A stretch of DNA of 64,000 bases from Paraburkholderia piptadeniae (GTDB lineage Bacteria; Pseudomonadota; Gammaproteobacteria; Burkholderiales; Burkholderiaceae), in contig NZ_CYGY02000030.1 of assembly GCF_900007165.1 (NCBI RefSeq), forward strand, positions 67,952 through 131,951, read 5' to 3'. How positions within the stretch are numbered: the stretch's first letter is position 1; the number at the start of each line of letters is the position of its first letter. Under the pieces are notes generated by a model, which was not told the DNA's origin, ran no database searches, and saw only the letters and a program-made list of their open reading frames with translations. This document shows, one piece after another, positions 47,559-56,133 of this stretch. A program made the translations under genes and the position numbers.

Positions 47559-48345
47559 CGACATGCCATTTTTGCGCGTCCTGCCGATGCCGGAATGAAC
47601 CCGGCCCGCGCATTCCGCTTCGGTTCGAGGCGAAGGTCTGTGAACCGCGCAGGTGGGTTGCTTGCCCCGCTGCCGCATTGTGATGAAAGCCTGTGGTGGA
47701 GCGCGTAACTGGGCTCGGCGGCTCTCCGCAATGGGACATCACGTGCAGATCATCGCCCTCGATTCGCCAAGCCCTTCGTCAAATCCCAGAAGAACGATCG
47801 AAACGATGCGGAGGCGATCGTTGAAGCCACGGGATCACCGGTCGAAAGCTGACGCCCGATGTCAGCCGGTCGTTTGGGCTAACCGAGGAACCTCACAATA
47901 GATTCCGACAGGGAGCGCGCGAGAAGTCTACGGTTGGCAATCAGGTAGGCTATCGTCGCACGCTGGTGACCCAACCGGGTCCGATAACGCGCCGTCGAGG
48001 CGAAGTGCTGAACCCAGCCCTTCGAGACCGTCACCCTGTCGAATACATGAGCGCCGCAGGAGAGTTCCGTCTGCCGGGATATTACCTCTTCGCGCCGGAT
48101 TGATGACGAGGACGCACTGCTGATCGCCAAAGCCGCCGAACTGTGCCGTAGTGTGGAGCAGTTTTCCTGATCTCTCTGCGGGCGGCGAACCGTCCCCGTG
48201 CATGCGCGCTCCCACGCCGTCTCACACCCTCGCGGCGCTTCCAGTGCAGTCCCGGTCCACGCCTTGATTTTTTTAGCAAACGACGCCGGACGTCACGATG
48301 ACTACAAGGCAGCCTAAAAGGCGGCGGCTTCAAAGTTCGAGTAAG
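47559..48345. other. Intergenic, contains an IS110 relic
   Basis: Apart from the transposase fragment listed separately, overlapping frames exist on both strands at 47879-48340. None has a start signal or a recognised motif. Confidence 0.4.
47659..47850 (+). mobile_element. IS110-family transposase fragment
   Basis: Reads RCRIVMKACGGARNWARRLS then MGHHVQIIALDSP, the DEDD-type N-terminal segment (VxMEACGGAHxWARxLxxxGH). After a frameshift near 47765 it continues as FAKPFVKSQKNDRNDAEAIV. Only ~65 codons remain, so it is not functional. Confidence 0.65.
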
Positions 48346-48723
48346 TCATCTCCGGATATAGCCGTCGAAATCCATCTCTGCATATTCGAACTCCTCAAAG
48401 AACATCATGAGACCGCGGATGGAGGTGGGCCAAGTGTCTCGAAGCCATTGCGGATGCCCTCTTACGTGTCGCCCAGCCTCCAGCAAATTGCGGCAAGACA
48501 GCGATAGGTGTTTCAGGCGTTTTCGCTGCAGTTCTTTCCAAGGACGGCGATCACTTCGCTCCATCTGAAGGCCCGTAATTTGCCGCACCGGTCGGTCCGG
48601 CTCTACCAGTTGCCAACTGTTCAAGACTCCAAGCTTATCCAACCGCGCCGCCGCATCCTTAAGATGATCAAAATCACAGTCGGAGACTCGAATCCGTGAA
48701 TAAGTGCATATCACGGAATACAT
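48346..48723 (-). CDS. Hypothetical protein at the island edge
   Basis: 125 residues, mixed charge, no signal peptide or membrane segment. It contains FDHLKDAAARLDKLGVLNSW and a C-terminal acidic patch. It is divergent from the TniQ-like gene with only 15 bases between starts, so both promoters would lie inside the opposite gene. That is unusual and lowers confidence. No family recognised. Confidence 0.45.
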   Translation of the reverse strand: MYSVICTYSRIRVSDCDFDHLKDAAARLDKLGVLNSWQLVEPDRPVRQITGLQMERSDRRPWKELQRKRLKHLSLSCRNLLEAGRHVRGHPQWLRDTWPTSIRGLMMFFEEFEYAEMDFDGYIRR

Positions 48724-48738
48724 CCGCGGTCGCTTGCT

Positions 48739-49920
48739 ATGCGCGCGGTTGCACCTCTATTCCGTGACAACGAAGGGCATATGCGACGCACAATAAGGCT
48801 TAGCTACTACGACTTAACGATGCATGGGCTTTCGGAGACGGCAGCCGCTTGGGTCGACGCACTTGAGAGACTCACTATGCGCAACGACCTCGCCCTGAGG
48901 ACTCTGCTTCCGTTATCGGCTGTTGTCTCTTCCTTCAAGCTGCTTTCGAAGATTGAACGCTTCTGCGCATGCTGTTATCGCGATGATGAGGTCGCTGGTC
49001 GCCCTAAATACAATCGATTGCTCTGGTCGATCGATTGCGTTGAGGCATGCCCAATTCATAATGTACTTCTTCAAACCGTCCCTTACGCTAGAGATAGAAA
49101 ACAGTACAAGTTTTGGGTTCCGGGCTTATCACGTCTTGACGGCGCCAACCTCGCCAAGTACGCGGCCCGAGACGCCGACGAAGAGCAGGCACAGTCGGCG
49201 CGCCTCGTCGCAGATATGTTGGACGATATTTATCAGTATCCCGACGCCTTCGCCCATGGTTGTTCACCAGACAAATTTGTGCGTCATGCCGTCAGTACGC
49301 TATTTGGTGGACAGCCCATGCGTCTTGCAAATCATCTCGGTATCGCCCGCTCCGATGTGTGCGGTTGGTGCTCGGAGAAGATGAAGCCGAGCCTCCCTCG
49401 GATGGTACTTCTAGCGTACTGCTGCGGTTGCTGCGTGTCCGACGTGCTCCTTGGGAACAGAGTTATGTTGAGAAAAGTGTATCGAACCTCTGACGCTGAT
49501 CCATTAAATTGTCGGTCAGATAAACCGTCTGAAACGCTGCTTGAGGAATTGGAGTTCGTTTTCCGATCGGGTTCGGCGCAAAACCTTCATCAGGCTGCTC
49601 AGCTTCTTGGTGTGACCGAAAGATATTTGCACAAGCTGGCGCCGGACATTGCTGCGAGTCTAGTGCAAGAAGGAATGCAGAAACGGCGTAGCGCCAAGGA
49701 CCAACGGGCAGAAGCGCGCTTTCACGACTTCTGGCAATCGTTCCAAGATCTACGCTCTCAGGGCAGCTACCCAGTTCGAGAGAAAGTAGCGGCACGGATG
49801 CGCCGGCTGACCGGGACGCGCCTCAATTTCTATGAAGCTGCCCGCTTCCATGCACGAGCGTGCCGTCAAGCGGAGACGACACCTCACTCGGGTACTGCGC
49901 AGAGAGGCGACGCAGACTAG
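48739..49920 (+). CDS. tniQ: TniQ/TnsD-like transposition protein, possibly N-terminally truncated
   Basis: 393 residues. The TniQ zinc-finger arrangement is visible: RFCACCYRDDE (Cys76, Cys79), then CVEACPIHNVLL (Cys104, His107). The C-terminal half has helix-turn-helix-like segments (AAQLLGVTERYLHKLAPDI). TniQ/TnsD proteins select target sites for Tn7-like and Tn5053-like transposons. No TnsB/TniA or TnsC/TniB gene is within the window. The usual Pro-Glu-Ser-xx-S start of TniQ is missing, and the frame is blocked just upstream of the ATG. An orphan remnant or a domesticated factor. Confidence 0.65.
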   Translation: MRAVAPLFRDNEGHMRRTIRLSYYDLTMHGLSETAAAWVDALERLTMRNDLALRTLLPLSAVVSSFKLLSKIERFCACCYRDDEVAGRPKYNRLLWSIDCVEACPIHNVLLQTVPYARDRKQYKFWVPGLSRLDGANLAKYAARDADEEQAQSARLVADMLDDIYQYPDAFAHGCSPDKFVRHAVSTLFGGQPMRLANHLGIARSDVCGWCSEKMKPSLPRMVLLAYCCGCCVSDVLLGNRVMLRKVYRTSDADPLNCRSDKPSETLLEELEFVFRSGSAQNLHQAAQLLGVTERYLHKLAPDIAASLVQEGMQKRRSAKDQRAEARFHDFWQSFQDLRSQGSYPVREKVAARMRRLTGTRLNFYEAARFHARACRQAETTPHSGTAQRGDAD

Positions 49921-50042
49921 ATTATGGATTAAGTCCAAGTTTGGACGAATCTTCGCCCAAGACAACCAATTCGCGTCGACATTAATTGATGAACTCTACA
50001 AACCACCTGTAGAGGAACTCGATTGGCTTCCGGAAATTCAAC

Positions 50043-50149
50043 CAAATAACTTCCAATTTGGCTGATTTCACCCCATCGAAAGGCCTCCGTCGCCGCATTT
50101 GTTACTCAAATAACTTCCGAAGTTGACAGGTTTCAACCACATATCTTCC
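50043..50149. repeat. Three short direct repeats after the TniQ-like gene
   Basis: CAAATAACTTCC occurs perfectly at 50043-50054 and 50107-50118 (64 bases apart). A third, weaker copy, CACATATCTTCC, lies at 50138-50149. The first two are followed by related flanks (TTTGGCTGATTTCACC and AGTTGACAGGTTTCAACC). Repeated short sites next to a TniQ-like gene resemble transposase-binding sites at the end of Tn7-like elements. No matching inverted copy was found on the other side. Confidence 0.45.
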
Positions 50150-50307
50150 GTGATCATTCGGCGTTGCCACCGGCCAACTGAAGCGCCCCGTGGGCAACCG
50201 GACCATGAACGTACCAGATTAAGCGACTCAAGATCGGCCTAAGCCGACGGTCGCGCGTCGACGCTGATATGGCCGCACACTGCTGCTCACCGGTCGCTCG
50301 CCGAAGA

Positions 50308-51030
50308 TTAGGGCGTCATGGTCGCAGTCAGGTGTGTGATCAACCCTGGCAGCAGGCGGCACAGGGCGATCCGGCTATCCAGTTCGGCGCGATAGAGAAC
50401 CAGCTTTGCCTCATCGAATTCGCCGCCGAGATGAAATACACCAGGTGCCTCGATCGGGACACGGCAGGTTATGGTCGTTGTGCCGCAGTGGCTGTATGCG
50501 TTGTAGCGCGTTCTTGCGTAACGCATCTGCTCGACACCTTCGGCTCTCACGCCCAGCGCGGCGGCGTTCCACCCCAACTGGTCGACCGCCAGATATCCCT
50601 GCGTCTGCTTGTCTTCCTCCCACACCTTCTCCCAGTAGTGCGCCTTGACGGGCTTTCTGTTTTTCCATCCGATGATCAGCGGGTCGTCGGTCGAGCACAG
50701 GATTGACATGGCGATTCCCTCGACGACCTGGCGCATCACGTTGCCCGCAGGGGATAGCTTGCCGGTCAGCAGTAGCTTCGTCGATATCACTAGGTCATCG
50801 AGTACGCCGTACATGAATGCCGAGACGAGGCTGGTACGCTGGGTATTGATCTGTGCCGCCGCGTTTTTGAGCTTGTCCATCGAGCGGAAGCAGCCGGCGA
50901 GCGCTTCACTCAGCGCGAGGATCGGTTCGCTTAGGTGCTCGGCAAAGCGGTCCTTCGCCCATTGCTCGTTACTGAACAGTTCCTGCATCAGGGCTTTGGC
51001 GTCGGTAGGATCGACGATCGGCATCGGCAT
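50308..51030 (-). CDS. Hypothetical helical protein with a HEPN-like motif
   Basis: 240 residues from the ATG at 51030 (GGAG seven bases upstream). Mostly helical. RYNAYSH at residues 175-181 fits an R-X5-H HEPN signature, although the residue after Arg is Tyr rather than the usual polar one. The region QRTSLVSAFMYGVLDDLVIS and the later RQVVEGIAMSILCSTDDPL resemble DUF5677-like proteins. It lies alone on the minus strand inside the island. Could be a defence-related RNase or a structural protein. Confidence 0.6.
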   Translation of the reverse strand: MPMPIVDPTDAKALMQELFSNEQWAKDRFAEHLSEPILALSEALAGCFRSMDKLKNAAAQINTQRTSLVSAFMYGVLDDLVISTKLLLTGKLSPAGNVMRQVVEGIAMSILCSTDDPLIIGWKNRKPVKAHYWEKVWEEDKQTQGYLAVDQLGWNAAALGVRAEGVEQMRYARTRYNAYSHCGTTTITCRVPIEAPGVFHLGGEFDEAKLVLYRAELDSRIALCRLLPGLITHLTATMTP

Positions 51031-51148
51031 CGGAAATCTCCGGGTGTTCGGGCGAAGTGTAGCGCTACGGCTCGCCATTTCTTGGGCCGCGACCGGTCGA
51101 GCCTGTTACGCTTCCGGTTCCACAACCATTGACACCTGAACTCACACG

Positions 51149-51436
51149 ATGAACACGGGATTCGTTATCCTGGGGCAAGTGGCGGCAAGCGCGACGCATA
51201 TCGAGGTGGCCTGCACGCGTTGCGAGCGTCACGGGCGTTATCGGCTAGCGAAGCTGGTTGCGTCGCTGGGTGCAGATTTCCCGATGACCGATCACGGATC
51301 GGAGATAACCGATTGCACACGAAGGAACGCCACGTCTGCGCAGGTTCGTTGCGACGTGTACTTTCCCGATCTGCCGAAAAACATGAACGGCGGCGATCCG
51401 GTACGGCCACGGCCAGACGAAACGGACGACGACTGA
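51149..51436 (+). CDS. Small hypothetical protein with Cys pair
   Basis: 95 residues. CTRCERHGRYRLAKLV holds a CxxC pair that could start a zinc ribbon, with two more Cys (TDCTRR, VRCDVY) as possible partners. The C-terminus is acidic. 50 bases before the larger HEPN-like gene and on the same strand, so probably co-transcribed. Function unknown. Confidence 0.55.
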   Translation: MNTGFVILGQVAASATHIEVACTRCERHGRYRLAKLVASLGADFPMTDHGSEITDCTRRNATSAQVRCDVYFPDLPKNMNGGDPVRPRPDETDDD

Positions 51437-51486
51437 TCTAGCGCGAGCACCACGGGAATACCTGACAGACCAGAACAAGGACCAAG

Positions 51487-52776
51487 ATGCTGATTGACCT
51501 AGATGAACTCGTCGCGGAATGCCCCGACCCGCGATCCCGAAAATATATCCGCGAGTCCGTCCAATGCTACAAGGCGGGTGCTTATAGGGCCTCGGTGGTC
51601 GCCTGCTGGATAGCTGTGGCCTTCGATCTGGTAGACAAGATCCGCGAACTAGCTGCATCCGGGGACGCTATGGCTGCTGAAACTATTGCAAAGTTCGACA
51701 AAGCGAGGCAAAACCACGACATTCCTGCTGCGCTGGCTTTCGAGAGGGACTTGTTATCGATTGCTCGTGACAAATTTCAATTCATTTCGCATATCGAGTT
51801 CGTCGATCTGGAACGCCTGGTAGAGGACCGCAATCGATGCGCGCATCCCTCGAAGGTCTCTGACACAGAAGTCTTCGAAGCAACCCCGGAGCTCGCCCGA
51901 CTCCATATCGTCAATGCAACCCGCTACGTGCTGTCTCAACCAGCCGCACAAGGAAAGCAGGCGCTAGAACGGCTGGTCACAGAGCTGGATTCCAATTTCT
52001 TCCCATCGAAACGGGACGACACGCTTGTGTTTCTGCGGGCGAGTGCGCTGGCTAAACCGCGAGAATCCCTACTGCGAAGCTATCTCAGCATTCTCCTGAA
52101 GCGGCTGATGAAAGAGGTCGAACTCGGCTGGGAAGCGTCAGCCCGCACGTCCAACGCATTCTTCGCCCTCTCAGAGATCCACCCCGAACCATGGAAGCGG
52201 ATGGTCCCTGAACTACTGTCGGCACTGGTTCCGAACCTTCAGCAGGATGACCAGCTGACTCGCACGGTGAAGTTCATCGGGAACGGCGAAGGCATGAAGC
52301 TTTGGCCAGTTATTGGGGAAGCGGACAGGCTGCGTCTGATCACTTTTGTAGAGAACCTGCCGTCCCCGAGTTTCGATGCAGTCGAAACCCTGCTCGAAGA
52401 CGCGGCATCCCCGTTTTTCGAGTCTACGAACGCGCGTGTCAATCGGGCATCCTCCGAGGATCTTTTTAACGGTTTCTGGTTCGATACACCCGAAGCCGTG
52501 ATCGATCGTATGCTGTCCTTCTATCGGCATTCTCAAAGCTTTGCGCAGGCGAACGATCTGGCAAAAAAGTTGCGATACGGGCTACACGACTCGAAAAAGC
52601 CTTACGAGCGTCTAGCCCGCCTGGCGAGCATCGCGGTACAAAATGAACAGGTAAAGCACAGCAATCAGTTCCCAACGTTAGTCAAGGAATTTGTCGCTGC
52701 GAAGATGAAGGATAAGGAGCGTGCAAAAAATATACTGCGCGAAGCGAAGCTTGATGACCTCGCCGATGAACTCTAA
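51487..52776 (+). CDS. HEPN-domain protein with long helical C-terminus
   Basis: 429 residues. The N-terminal helical domain (YKAGAYRASVVACWIAVAFD at ~28-47) ends in RNRCAH at 115-120. This is a good match to the Rx4H HEPN RNase motif with Asn/polar spacing, as in many toxin and anti-phage proteins. The remaining ~300 residues are helical without known motifs and may sense or bind a partner. Starts 50 bases after the Cys-pair gene and ends at a strong terminator. No DNA- or nucleotide-binding motif was recognised. Confidence 0.75.
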   Translation: MLIDLDELVAECPDPRSRKYIRESVQCYKAGAYRASVVACWIAVAFDLVDKIRELAASGDAMAAETIAKFDKARQNHDIPAALAFERDLLSIARDKFQFISHIEFVDLERLVEDRNRCAHPSKVSDTEVFEATPELARLHIVNATRYVLSQPAAQGKQALERLVTELDSNFFPSKRDDTLVFLRASALAKPRESLLRSYLSILLKRLMKEVELGWEASARTSNAFFALSEIHPEPWKRMVPELLSALVPNLQQDDQLTRTVKFIGNGEGMKLWPVIGEADRLRLITFVENLPSPSFDAVETLLEDAASPFFESTNARVNRASSEDLFNGFWFDTPEAVIDRMLSFYRHSQSFAQANDLAKKLRYGLHDSKKPYERLARLASIAVQNEQVKHSNQFPTLVKEFVAAKMKDKERAKNILREAKLDDLADEL

Positions 52777-52795
52777 GCCTTTCAGCGACAAAAAA

Positions 52796-52827
52796 GCCCC
52801 CGGAAACCCGGGGCGTTTTTTTGTTTT
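52796..52827. terminator. Bidirectional rho-independent terminator
   Basis: CCCCGG-AAAC-CCGGGG hairpin with an A-run on the left (52790-52795) and a T-run on the right (52816-52822, continuing to 52827). It separates the HEPN gene and the convergent Abi-alpha gene. Confidence 0.85.
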
Positions 52828-52847
52828 CGGGGAGACCGGTTCGCCCG

Positions 52848-53555
52848 TTAGGTCGCGCCTGCGATCTTGTAGAAGTCCCGCAAGTCTCCGAAATGTCCGC
52901 GTGCCCTCGCGTAGAAGTGCAAGCAGAGGGGCGTCGGCTGGACTTCCACTGAGTCGTCCGCTGATCTTTCCGAGACATGTCCGCCATTTGGATGAATCAG
53001 TCCGATAGTCCGAAGGCGCTGCAGCGAAGAGGCGAGTTCCAGGACGCTCGTGCATCCAGAAATGTCGAGCCATTCGGAGGTCGATCGCTCAATAGTCTCG
53101 TCTGCCTGCACCTGATATTTCATGCCATCAACAATCGGCATGTCATCACACACATTTGCAATGATTCGGGCTTGCCCGGTCGTCATGTTTTTCAAGAGAT
53201 CGAAAAACAGTAAGTTCTCGTCGGTTCCTCCCTCAGCCGTGCAGGAAGTTGCGAGAAGACCGGCCCAAAGAGACTGAAGCGTTGGGTCGTCGGTCCACGA
53301 CCCATCTTCCAGAACGCGTGCCACGATGCGTGGCTGGGCCGACAGGACTGGCTCGATACTTTCAATTATTGCACCTGTCTCGTCCAGGATTTGGGCCGCG
53401 TTATTCGCACGCCATGCGCGCACTTGATCGGCAAAATATTGACCTAGTTCTTTCGCCGCCGGCCCACAAATCAGTGCCAACCCATTGAAGACGCGGTTCG
53501 TCGCGGTTTTTGCGACTTCCACCGCTACCTCTGTTACAAGCCGCTCGCCATCCAC
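52848..53555 (-). CDS. Abi-alpha (DUF4393) family protein
   Basis: 235 residues from a GTG at 53555 with GGAG eight bases in front. The frame is open to 53675, but the extension looks non-coding. The family core is visible: VRAWRANNAAQILDE, then EPVLSAQPRIVARVLEDGSW followed by TDDPTLQSLWAGLLA. Proteins of this family were named from a predicted abortive-infection role, and the mechanism is unknown. It converges on the HEPN gene across the shared terminator. The neighbours on both sides look like defence genes. Confidence 0.72.
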   Translation of the reverse strand: MDGERLVTEVAVEVAKTATNRVFNGLALICGPAAKELGQYFADQVRAWRANNAAQILDETGAIIESIEPVLSAQPRIVARVLEDGSWTDDPTLQSLWAGLLATSCTAEGGTDENLLFFDLLKNMTTGQARIIANVCDDMPIVDGMKYQVQADETIERSTSEWLDISGCTSVLELASSLQRLRTIGLIHPNGGHVSERSADDSVEVQPTPLCLHFYARARGHFGDLRDFYKIAGAT

Positions 53556-53900
53556 GATCGCATCTCCATCAAGGTTGCAGGTTTCGAGATTATCAGCAAA
53601 TGCTTTATGCGCGACAAGAACGGCGACCGACACCCGGGGGCTGGTCAGGCGGCCAGCTTGAGGCGGCGCGCGCACAAAGAAAATCGCGCTCGTAACCCGA
53701 GGGTCCTCAATTCAAGCTTAGCTACGTAATGCGCAGCTTTCGGCGGGTTTGTTCAGAGTCCAAGAGGGCGAATGACCGAAACGGGTGACATCGTCCGATC
53801 GACCATTGGGGCTCATGTCATCCACAAAACATGAGCCCGCGCCGTTATCTTTGCTTTGAGAATACAATAGCCATTGAGCCGACAAAATCACCGCAAATAT

Positions 53901-54713
53901 ATGCTCAAACGTCGAGTACCTCCGACCCTCAGAAAAATTGGGTTCACAATCGTAAGCTCGGATCGACGCACGTTTTTTGAACGAGCGGACCCTATCGCCA
54001 GACACCCATTTGTGTTGACGATCATCGCTTTTATATTGTCTGGATTAATTGGAACGTGGCTTACTGTGCGTTACCAGCGAGAGCAGCATGAGCAGGAGGT
54101 GATCAGAAAGAATATGGATGATGTTCGTCTATCGATCGACACGACGAATCAGGCATTCGAAGATTTTCTTGACGCAGCTTCTGTATTGAATGATGACATT
54201 ACCATAGGTGCAGAAAATAAGCGGTTAGAAGAGGATAAGGAGATTTTCTGGAAAGCTAGGCGCGACTTAGATAGCAAACTTGCGATCGAAACTCCCCGAA
54301 TACGACAAGCAATGCCGCTCGGGGCCGGTGGCATGTTTCAGCTGAGCACGAGCCTTATCCGGGTCGGCGTGATGACGATTGCTGATTGCTTTAAATCTGG
54401 CGAAGTGATAGATATCCCGAATGCGGGATCAAATGGAAGAAAACTCGAGTGTAAACACAGTGATCAAATGTTTTCCATTAAGTATGCCGATGAGCGAATA
54501 GCCAAGGTTCAGCTTTGTGTCACTGATATTTATTTCGCAATTCGTCCAAGTCCATTTAATGACCTCAACACTGAGACGATTGTCGATAGTATCGGTCGCA
54601 GCGTTAAAAATTTGGGTGCCGTTTGCAACGGTGTGACGATGTTAGGGTTGCCGTATGATAAAACTTACGGAAAATACATAAATCAGAGCAACATGTTATA
54701 TCCCGATAATTGA
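53901..54713 (+). CDS. Single-pass membrane protein of unknown function
   Basis: 270 residues from the ATG at 53901; a TTG nine codons upstream is possible. One membrane helix lies at residues ~37-56 (VLTIIAFILSGLIGTWLTV). It is followed by an acidic/basic coiled-coil-like stretch (QREQHEQEVIRKNMDDVRLS) and a soluble domain with four Cys. Codons and bases are clearly more AT-rich than in the flanking genes. Not recognised; it could be a membrane-anchored effector or sensor of the island. Confidence 0.62.
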   Translation: MLKRRVPPTLRKIGFTIVSSDRRTFFERADPIARHPFVLTIIAFILSGLIGTWLTVRYQREQHEQEVIRKNMDDVRLSIDTTNQAFEDFLDAASVLNDDITIGAENKRLEEDKEIFWKARRDLDSKLAIETPRIRQAMPLGAGGMFQLSTSLIRVGVMTIADCFKSGEVIDIPNAGSNGRKLECKHSDQMFSIKYADERIAKVQLCVTDIYFAIRPSPFNDLNTETIVDSIGRSVKNLGAVCNGVTMLGLPYDKTYGKYINQSNMLYPDN

Positions 54714-54774
54714 TAATTAATAAAGGGATTCGAAAGCAAAAAGGCCGGCATGTCAACCTGTCAGCGCTGAATGT

Positions 54775-54826
54775 CCGCAATGGCCGATGCTCGCTTTCGT
54801 TGTGAGGCAGGGCTCGGCCATTGCGG
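54775..54826. repeat. 13-bp perfect inverted repeat
   Basis: CCGCAATGGCCGA (54775-54787) and TCGGCCATTGCGG (54814-54826) form a perfect dyad with a 26-base loop, ~190 bases upstream of the DUF262 start. It could be a large operator, an RNA hairpin in the leader, or the remnant of an element end. Confidence 0.55.
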
Positions 54827-55017
54827 CCATGCGCCATCGCGGGAATGCAGTCATCTCAGCGGCCACTCCGCATCGATTACCGGCCAATCGCCGAGCGATC
54901 TCGCAGCTGCGGGCAGACCCTACCGTATGGACCCGAGCGGTACAATTCGAGATTCCGAATGGCGCAAGCAATGTTTGGTCTAGAATTGGCGAACTAGCTA
55001 GAAATAAGGGCCCGAAC

Positions 55018-56133
55018 ATGACAGCTCAAGAATTGACAGCAGAACTCAAGGACGCCCGTCGACAGGTAATCGCCGACGGCTACGAAATGTCTTTTGGTGA
55101 AATCGCCACGATGTATAAGTCGGGCGAACTCGTCATTGACCCCAACTACCAGCGTCTTTACCGTTGGGAAGAATCCCAGCGCACACGCTTCATTGAGTCT
55201 CTGTTACTAGGCATCCCCATTCCGCCTATTTTTGTATTCCAACGTGAGAGCGGAGTTTGGGAATTGATTGACGGCTTGCAGCGCGTTTCTACGGTTCTTC
55301 AGCTGATGGGAGAGTTGCGCCACCCAGACCAGGGTTTATATCCGTCTTTGGTCTTAGGCGGCACGAACTTACTTCCTGGTCTGGCGGGGATGAAGTGGCG
55401 CTCGGATAACGGCGATGACGACGACGTCTTCAGCACGGCGTTGCAGCTTGAAATTAAACGAGCCCGCGTGCGCGTCGAAATCGTGCGTAAGGAGAGCGAC
55501 GAAGATGCCAAATACGAGGTCTTCCAGCGTCTTAATACTGGCGGTACGAAGTTGAGCGAGCAGGAGGTGCGTAACAGCGTGCTCGTGATGCTTAATACGC
55601 AATTCTACAATTGGCTCGTGCATTTGACTGATCGGGCATCTTTCAGAGCTACTGTTCAGCTCACCAACACGCAACGTGATGAGCAACAAGCTGTGGAGAT
55701 TGCCCTCCGGTTTATCGCGTACCGGCAGTTCCCGTATCAGCGAGGTCTAGACGTCAATGAATATTTGGATGTTGCAGCCCGACACCTAGTCAAACTAGAC
55801 GGGCCGACGCTTGAGCAGGAGCGGAATCTGTTTGAATGGACTTTCGATACGTTGCAGCAGGTGGCAGGTGATGACGTTTTCAAACGCTGGAATGGCGACC
55901 GCCACCTTGGCGCTTTCTCCATTTCCGCATTTGATGCGATCACTTACGGCGTGTCGGTCAATCGTATCGCTATAACAGACTTGACTGATGAAGAGAGACA
56001 GGAGTGGCTATCTAGGCGTGTGCACGACCTCTGGTCCGACGACACGTTCCAAGCTAATTCGGGCTCTGGTGTGCGTGGAACTACGCGCCTAACGAACCTG
56101 CTCCCATATGCTGTTCAGTTTTTCCGACCATGA
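55018..56133 (+). CDS. DUF262 domain protein (ParB/GmrS-like nuclease fold)
   Basis: 371 residues from the ATG at 55018 (AAGGG upstream). The DUF262 N-terminal motifs are clear: YQRLYRW at 44-50, IDGLQRVST at 84-92, and FQRLNTGGTKLSEQEVRNSV near 165-185. The C-terminal part is helical without a GmrSD HNH nuclease motif. DUF262 is the nucleotide-hydrolysing module of type IV restriction enzymes (GmrS) and of toxin-antitoxin-like pairs. Here its stop overlaps the ATG of a HEPN gene, indicating a two-component system. Open codons before 55018 are not convincing. Confidence 0.82.
   Translation: MTAQELTAELKDARRQVIADGYEMSFGEIATMYKSGELVIDPNYQRLYRWEESQRTRFIESLLLGIPIPPIFVFQRESGVWELIDGLQRVSTVLQLMGELRHPDQGLYPSLVLGGTNLLPGLAGMKWRSDNGDDDDVFSTALQLEIKRARVRVEIVRKESDEDAKYEVFQRLNTGGTKLSEQEVRNSVLVMLNTQFYNWLVHLTDRASFRATVQLTNTQRDEQQAVEIALRFIAYRQFPYQRGLDVNEYLDVAARHLVKLDGPTLEQERNLFEWTFDTLQQVAGDDVFKRWNGDRHLGAFSISAFDAITYGVSVNRIAITDLTDEERQEWLSRRVHDLWSDDTFQANSGSGVRGTTRLTNLLPYAVQFFRP

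Noticed and set aside
54787..55017. 77-codon N-terminal extension of the DUF262 protein
   Set aside because: It covers the inverted repeat, has non-protein-like composition, and a ribosome site precedes the ATG at 55018.
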